This document shows positions 58,991-64,000 of a stretch of DNA of 64,000 nucleotides, piece after piece (position 1 is the first letter of the stretch; each line of letters opens with the position of its first letter). The notes under the pieces are model-generated. The model saw only the letters and a list, made by a program, of their open reading frames with translations, was not told where the DNA came from and searched no databases. The DNA is from Chalara sp. BL73. Taxonomy: Eukaryota > Ascomycota > Leotiomycetes > Helotiales. The stretch covers positions 558,001-622,000 of the forward strand of contig CAKJVC010000014.1 of assembly GCA_918026815.1 (NCBI GenBank). Reading direction: 5' to 3'. A program made the position numbers and the translations under genes.

Positions 58991-60345
58991 TCAAACGATC
59001 TTTACAAGATTATCCTCAAGTTGACTCACTGGTGCTTTCAATGCTCCACTAAGGAGTGGCCACCAACTGTCTCCAGGGTCCGTGAAAGGATCATTCGAAT
59101 TTCCTACCAATAGGAGTTAGTATTCTTCCCTGCTGAACGCTCCAATTGATCTATAGTACGGGAAGAATAAAATTTGAAGGTGGACGTCAAGAGCTTACTG
59201 TCAATTCCTAGCGATTTGGCAATTGATGGATGCGGGACCCAAACGACCCTCATACCCGCTGCAAGAGCAGATTTGAGTCCTTGAACCCCATCTTCAAAAA
59301 CCTGAAACCTTGTCAGAACTTATGCATAATGAGTTGACTATAAAACATGACCACTTGCCAGACATTCGTGAGCCTTGATAGATTCTTCACCTGCAGGCAA
59401 ATTGTCATTTATTCTCTTTAAAGCTGCTGTGTAGAAACCTGGACTCGGCTTTGATATTCCTCTGAGGTCGGGGTCACCACGAAAAAATCTGATTGTAGTA
59501 ATCTAATTAGCAAAGATGCCTTGAGCGGATACGTCGCTGAGGCATTTGATTTTGCCGACCTGCCATTGGCAAGAAGAGCTCCTTACCTCAGTCCTAATGG
59601 GAAGATTCGAAACAATGGCTTTAAATACATCGTTTTGACCCTGAACCTTTCTTCAGTCTGTTATATAGTATGTCAGCAATCCTAATTGGAATATCCTCCG
59701 CCTGGATAGCTGGAAGGAGCGTTGGGATATCGTACACTGGTACTTGTGAGGATACAACTAATTCTGGATTTCAAAGATGCTCTCGGCCCTCCAAGAGTAT
59801 TAAGCAACTGCTGAACGCCTGGCAAAAGCAGCGAATTCGGCATACGATCACTGAGGTGAATCTGAAAGCGATTGTTATATGCCTCCCAGTCGAGTCCTAA
59901 TGATATATATCGTTCATCTCTCAGAATCACATCGATGGCATCATAGTGTTGAAGACCTAGACTGTCAATGGACGCCTCACGAATAATTGCTCCTGTACAT
60001 ACCTTGAATTCTAGATTGGAGATCATAGTTCAGCGGCCGCGCGCCGAAGCGGTCAAGAACTTTGTTGTGACATGCAATATGTATGTCGGGGGTATTAATC
60101 AATAAACCATCGAGATCGAATATACAGGCACGGATCTGCACTTTCTCAAAAGGATTCACACAATGATTTTCTTTGGAGTGCATTTTTTCTGTCTCAGCAC
60201 TCTCTGCTCTGTGTTTTACTCGGTTTGTCTTGTTTCTTTTGTAAATGGATGAGGATGTAGAGATCGGCGATACGTCCTCTGAGAAGCGAATCCTTTTATA
60301 TTCAGCTTTACTCCCTGGCGTCTGTGGTGAATCTAATACCTCCAT
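58991..60345 (-). CDS. HAD-superfamily hydrolase (HDHD1/pseudouridine-phosphatase-like)
   Basis: Haloacid-dehalogenase-type phosphatase. Six minus-strand exons 60345-60003, 59956-59736, 59657-59587, 59488-59359, 59301-59199, 59103-58991; 326 aa. Residues 1-70 form an extra charged, Ser-rich extension. Motif I FDLDGLLINTPDIH, motif II ILTSTSTEERFRVKTMYLKPLF, motif III Lys in SKPSPGFYTAAL and motif IV VFEDGVQGLKSALAAGMRVVWVPHPS are all present after splicing. Intron 4 (57 nt) uses a GC donor (CTG|GCAAGT), required to join ECL|VFEDG. The last intron has a perfect CTAAC branch site. The exon 2-3 joint is the least certain part. Substrate is a small phosphate ester, not identifiable. Confidence 0.8.
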
Positions 60346-61946
60346 AGCAGTTATTGGTAAGAGTGGTGAATGCGGTGAATATGGTGAACTGTAGCAAGCT
60401 GTTCGAAAAATAAATGTGTCTGGACTCGCTACCTATACTGCGCATTGGTGAGATGTACGGAGAGCTAAAAGATTTCAGGTAAGAGCGATAACGTCAGGCT
60501 ACTAAACAAATGACTTTCAAACGCATAATACTGTGTTCCTGAGACTCACGCTAAACAATTGCATATTTTACTGAGAATAAAACGATACTGTGCCAGTTGT
60601 TGTTGCATATGGAATCATGGCCAATTTATCACAAGGTCAACATTGGAATCACGCTACGTGAATTAATGAAAACAATCAATGAATGAAATACTCCCAAAGA
60701 CATATCCCATTACACTGAAAAGCTTCTCATTTGTTCATTTTAACTGCTAAGTATACTAAAAGTAGAAACAACAAATAACCTTTGAGATAAACATCTCAAC
60801 CTGGAGGAACTGTAAAGAATATGCATTAGTAAACTATGGAATATGCCCACAAGGTCTTCCTCGTAAACTAAGGGATTTCAAGTACACTCTCGGTTGAATT
60901 TTTTTTCTGACTCTTTCAAGAGTATGCAACATTGTTGTTTAGTGGAAAACAACATGTGACTTGGGAAGGAGCCACCCCTGAATCATGTTCTTGTTTTGGA
61001 CAACTAGAAATTCATGGCTCCATCACCTCTCGAGCTTATCCAAAAACAAACGTTCTAACACTCCATATCTTGCGGTCTTCATTTGATGCTCCTGCTTACC
61101 GATAGTCCAATATGGTATTAGTACATATCGTTCTCTTCCAATTCAAATCCTCTCTCTCGAGTGATGTTATCAAAGCTGTAAGTACTAGAGGAAGTGGGGG
61201 CGGGCGGGGTAGCTCTTCGAAATTTTTGAAGCTGGATCACGTCTGGCAACAATGGTAGCTATGGTTGCTGATTATTGTAATGCATAGGCCTGCGCTCGAA
61301 TGTTAGCCCTCAAGGAGAGCTGCATACATCCTACATCTCAGGAACCATACATCCTTGAAAGTTCCGGTGGGAAGGATAACTCGCCCGAGGGACTCCAGGT
61401 AAGCTTTAGATTTGCAGGATGACTTTCTACCATTTTGTTCTTTTGCTGTAGTTCGAGTCTGGATCTCTCGATGTACTCTCGGTTTCGAACATTGGCTGAT
61501 TTTCGCAGGATGGCTTGTCACATGGTTTTGTAGTGAAGTTTGCGAGTGAGCGAGATAGAGATTATTACGTGAAAGAAGACCCGGCTCATCAGACTTTTGT
61601 GAAAAGTTTAGATGGCCTCATTGAAAAAGTTACGGTAGTCGACTATGAACAAGGGTTTTTTTGATTGAGTTGACTGATGGTACATGGAAGGGTTGGGACA
61701 AAGATGTGCAATGTATTGCGTTAGCAAAATCGAATATTTACCCAAGAAATGTTGTTCTAGGCTAGAATGAATTGGAGCGTGGCACTGAAAGCATCATGAA
61801 TGAAAATTTCCAGCTTTCAAACCATAATATGTAAAATATTCTATTCGGCTTTCTTGCTGAATCTGGTATCTAAAAACTCCATCCCAATGCCAATGCAACG
61901 CTGTCTGAACACAATTCTGAATTGAAAAGGGACGTCATGTTGACTT
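60346..61946. other. 1.6-kb intergenic region
   Basis: Separates the HAD and ISA1 genes, which lie on the same strand. No open frame with a recognisable domain. The composition is AT-rich around 60500-60900. The frame at 61521-61303 (-) has no support. Confidence 0.35.
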
Positions 61947-62748
61947 TCATACCATAAAGGATTCCCCACAGCCACATTGTTCCTCTTGATATTTGTTAGT
62001 GCATGATAGCTCGACGCGAAGAAGGAGACATACTTATGTTTGGGTTATTAAACACAAATCTCTGGTTCAATTTATCTTCCACCCAATCCATTTCCGTTCC
62101 AATAATGCTGAATAGTGCCTTGCTATCAATAAGCACCTTGACGCCATCCTGTTCAACTTCTTCGTCGAACATGCCGGGCTTATCCACATATTCTAAGTGA
62201 TATGCCAATCCACTGCATCCTCGATTCCGTACTCCTACTTTCAGCATTTTTGATTCGGGCTGGCCCAGTAGTGCTCGCAGCTGGGTCACGGCATTGGGAG
62301 TGAGCTTCATCGCAGCTTTCCGAGCTCGTAGCTTTGGCCTGGGCTTTGCTGCAGGTTTGGTTACTGGCGGGGCCGGTCTTGACTGCTGAGCTTCTTGCTC
62401 TGTGAGATGAATGCCAGGTTGTGCTTCCACCGGTTTGCTTGGCCTAAAACTATATGCATTCAACTGCTGTGGCGGTCTGGTATCGTTGACCTGTGGTATA
62501 CTGCCTGCAATAGATGTATCTGGTACTCCAATGTTTCTGGGCGGTGGCGGCTGCTCGGGAGAGAATGGCTGGTATGCTGTGGCAGTTTGCATTTTACGTT
62601 TCGAGGACATGCGTGAAGACTGTAGGGAGGAGAAGTTTCGGAGACTATGTCGGCATGGCTGTAACGACGATATTGCTGATGTAGAGGCAAATCTAAACAT
62701 GAAAGGTGACGATGATGTCAGGGGGTTGAAAACTCGTTGCGTCGACAT
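61947..62748 (-). CDS. ISA1: A-type iron-sulfur assembly protein ISA1 (mitochondrial)
   Basis: Carries or inserts [4Fe-4S] clusters in the mitochondrial matrix. Minus-strand exons 62748-62034 and 61984-61947; 250 aa. The N-terminus (MSTQRVFNPLTSSSPFMFRFASTSAISSL) is rich in Arg and Ser, free of acids: a presequence. A Pro/Gln-rich linker runs to about residue 145. The domain begins KLTPNAVTQLRALL and shows the three cluster cysteines: VRNRGCSGLAYHLEY and, in the 12-codon last exon, QCGCGESF. The intron sits just before the CGCG block (NI|KEEQCGCG). Symbol by family; ISA2 has a different start of the domain. Confidence 0.93.
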
Positions 62749-63509
62749 GGTCGATGGCGTGGTATGTGAAGTTGAAGCTTGCTATCGGTGTTGTGGAAAC
62801 ATAGGTTTGATTGAAAGTTGCGAAGAGTTGGTATGGCGGGAGTATGAATAGTTCGCTGTTTTGTCACCTGCTTCTGAGATGATGAGAAATCGTATGTTGT
62901 TGTTCAAGAGCCTAGCCAATAGCCGTGCTGGAATTTATAAGCCTTGTTAAGAACAGAGAACTGCGCCTTGTAGGTTCTATGGGGCTTTATGAACAATGCT
63001 GTGCTATACCGAAATCATAAATTGTAATAATAAACAAGATAGAGTTGTGTGAATGTGGCCGTGTCTCTTAATAACGAGAAATGTCTTTTTGGCAAGAGCT
63101 CAGATGATGAACCGGAATCGGTAAAACCACGGAAGAACTTGCCGATCGGGAATCTCGCAAGAGCACAATGACGGCAGAGGGATTCACTTCAACCACCTCA
63201 GGAGGGGTTAGGAACAATGCTTGAGACGTGAAAACACGTAAAAATAGTTATTTTTTTTTATAAAAAAAAGTAACTTGTGTAGATTCAACGTCTAAACCGA
63301 TGAATATGCCAATTGTCCATAGAATCAGACCAAATCGTCTGAGCATTCAAGCTTAAGTATTCGGGGTTCGGCTAAACTTCCGCGATTACGCAGAAGGCCA
63401 CGAGTTTTGTTTGAGATGAGGCTCAGCGACAAAGGATGACAGTCCAACATGCCAGTCAATGTTTTTAGCACCTGAGCATCCTTGGGAATGATATCTTATG
63501 CAATGAAGC
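62749..63509. other. Divergent region before the ARMH3-like gene
   Basis: About 760 bp between two divergent starts, holding both promoters. A T-run followed by an A-run (63249-63268) can fold on itself; it could also be a transcription-neutral homopolymer. No gene called. Confidence 0.4.
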
Positions 63510-64000
63510 ATGGAGCCATCGCCTCTTACCCAGCAGGCTCGACCTGAGGTGTTCCAGCAGAAGATCGTCCAGCTATACGATGCTCTATTCAAGGTGGGGA
63601 GCTCTATGGTGGGGAGACAGAACGCAAATGCTGATTTTCATTCCACAGGATGACGATGACAACGAAAAATCAGAGGGATTCTGGAAAGAGTTCTTTCTGT
63701 TGAAACCTGATAAAGCGACACTGTATAAACTTCTTCAAGACTTAAGCACAGACGATTTATTGCATCTGCAGGTAGGCAGAAGGATCGCAATGAATAGCAC
63801 CAAGCCTAACACGGGTACAGCTGCAGACAAGACAATTATTCTCGAGGGCAACAGCATGTGTCAAAGTAGGCAATGGCCCGGCAGACGCGCATGCTCTTGA
63901 TGTAAGGCTCCTCACTTCTTGAATGGAACGAGGCTAACAATTCAGACGATTACGGCGTTCCTCGCCTCAGTGCTATCGAAGAAATACACAAACCCCAGCT
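63510..64000 (+). CDS. ARMH3/C10orf76-like protein (DUF1741), 5' part only
   Basis: Start of a large armadillo-like helical protein; in animals ARMH3 works at the Golgi with PI4KB and GBF1. Exons 63510-63593, 63649-63771, 63821-63901, and 63946 to beyond the window end. The visible part starts MEPSPLTQQARPEVFQQKIVQLYDALFK, then SEGFWKEFFLLKPDKATLYKLLQDLSTDDLLHLQ, then QLFSRATACVKVGNGPADAHALDTITAFLASVLSKKYTNPS. These blocks match the DUF1741 N-terminal region of fungal proteins. The gene is cut by the window end, so length and C-terminus are unknown. Confidence 0.85.

Noticed and set aside
1..64000. tRNA genes, rRNA, CRISPR arrays and transposons
   Set aside because: No A-box/B-box pair, no regularly spaced direct repeats, and no transposase, reverse transcriptase or paired terminal repeats were recognised by eye. 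A tRNAscan and a repeat search would be needed to be sure.

Overview
The window is nuclear DNA of a filamentous ascomycete (Pezizomycotina). The evidence is many short introns (mostly 45-60 nt, GT...AG, with CTAAC/CTGAC-like branch sites), compact genes on both strands without operons, and typical fungal families: an AA9 polysaccharide monooxygenase, a FacB/Cat8 zinc-cluster regulator, PMP3, GPI11 and a 2EXR/F-box-like protein. The moderate GC content and the look of the proteins suggest Leotiomycetes (Helotiales), but that placement is an inference. I rebuilt gene structures by joining exons where splice sites, reading phase and conserved protein motifs agree. Several genes that look broken when read frame by frame (AA9, amine oxidase, HAD hydrolase, gamma-tubulin) are intact once spliced.

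Layout. 0.6-3.4 kb: secreted AA9 enzyme (+) and a SRAP/HMCES DNA-repair protein (-). 4.3-6.2 kb: translin and the GPI-anchor protein GPI11. 7-9.5 kb: a single-pass cysteine-rich membrane protein and an alpha/beta-hydrolase gene with an early stop codon. 11.4-13.2 kb: amino-acid permease. 13.2-17.0 kb: gene-poor block with short tandem repeats. 17.0-19.2 kb: flavin amine oxidase. 20.3-23.5 kb: endonuclease III (NTH1) and a 2EXR-like protein. 25.5-31.3 kb: Pgc1-like phosphodiesterase, a glutamine-rich repeat protein and a SET-domain methyltransferase. 32.9-35.7 kb: FacB/Cat8. 36-44.5 kb: a small conserved protein, a YGR210C-like GTPase with a 10-nt microexon, PMP3, ribosomal protein eL22, a family 8 glycosyltransferase and a mitochondrial carrier. 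44.9-50.1 kb: NUP85 and gamma-tubulin, head to head. 50.5-52.9 kb: an FAD-linked oxidase and a frameshifted small gene. 54.4-60.3 kb: MGS1/WRNIP1, two small disordered proteins and a HAD phosphatase. 61.9-64.0 kb: ISA1-type Fe-S assembly protein and the start of an ARMH3/DUF1741 gene cut by the window edge.

The genes are mostly housekeeping and do not form one pathway. A minor theme is genome maintenance: SRAP (abasic-site crosslinking), NTH1 (base excision) and MGS1 (replication-fork ATPase). SRAP and MGS1 both carry PIP-box-like motifs that could bind PCNA. No biosynthetic cluster, intact transposon, tRNA, rRNA or CRISPR array was found. The items most worth checking are the Cys/His plus Gln-rich repeat protein, the PIP-like motifs in SRAP, the microexon, and two genes that each look broken by one change.
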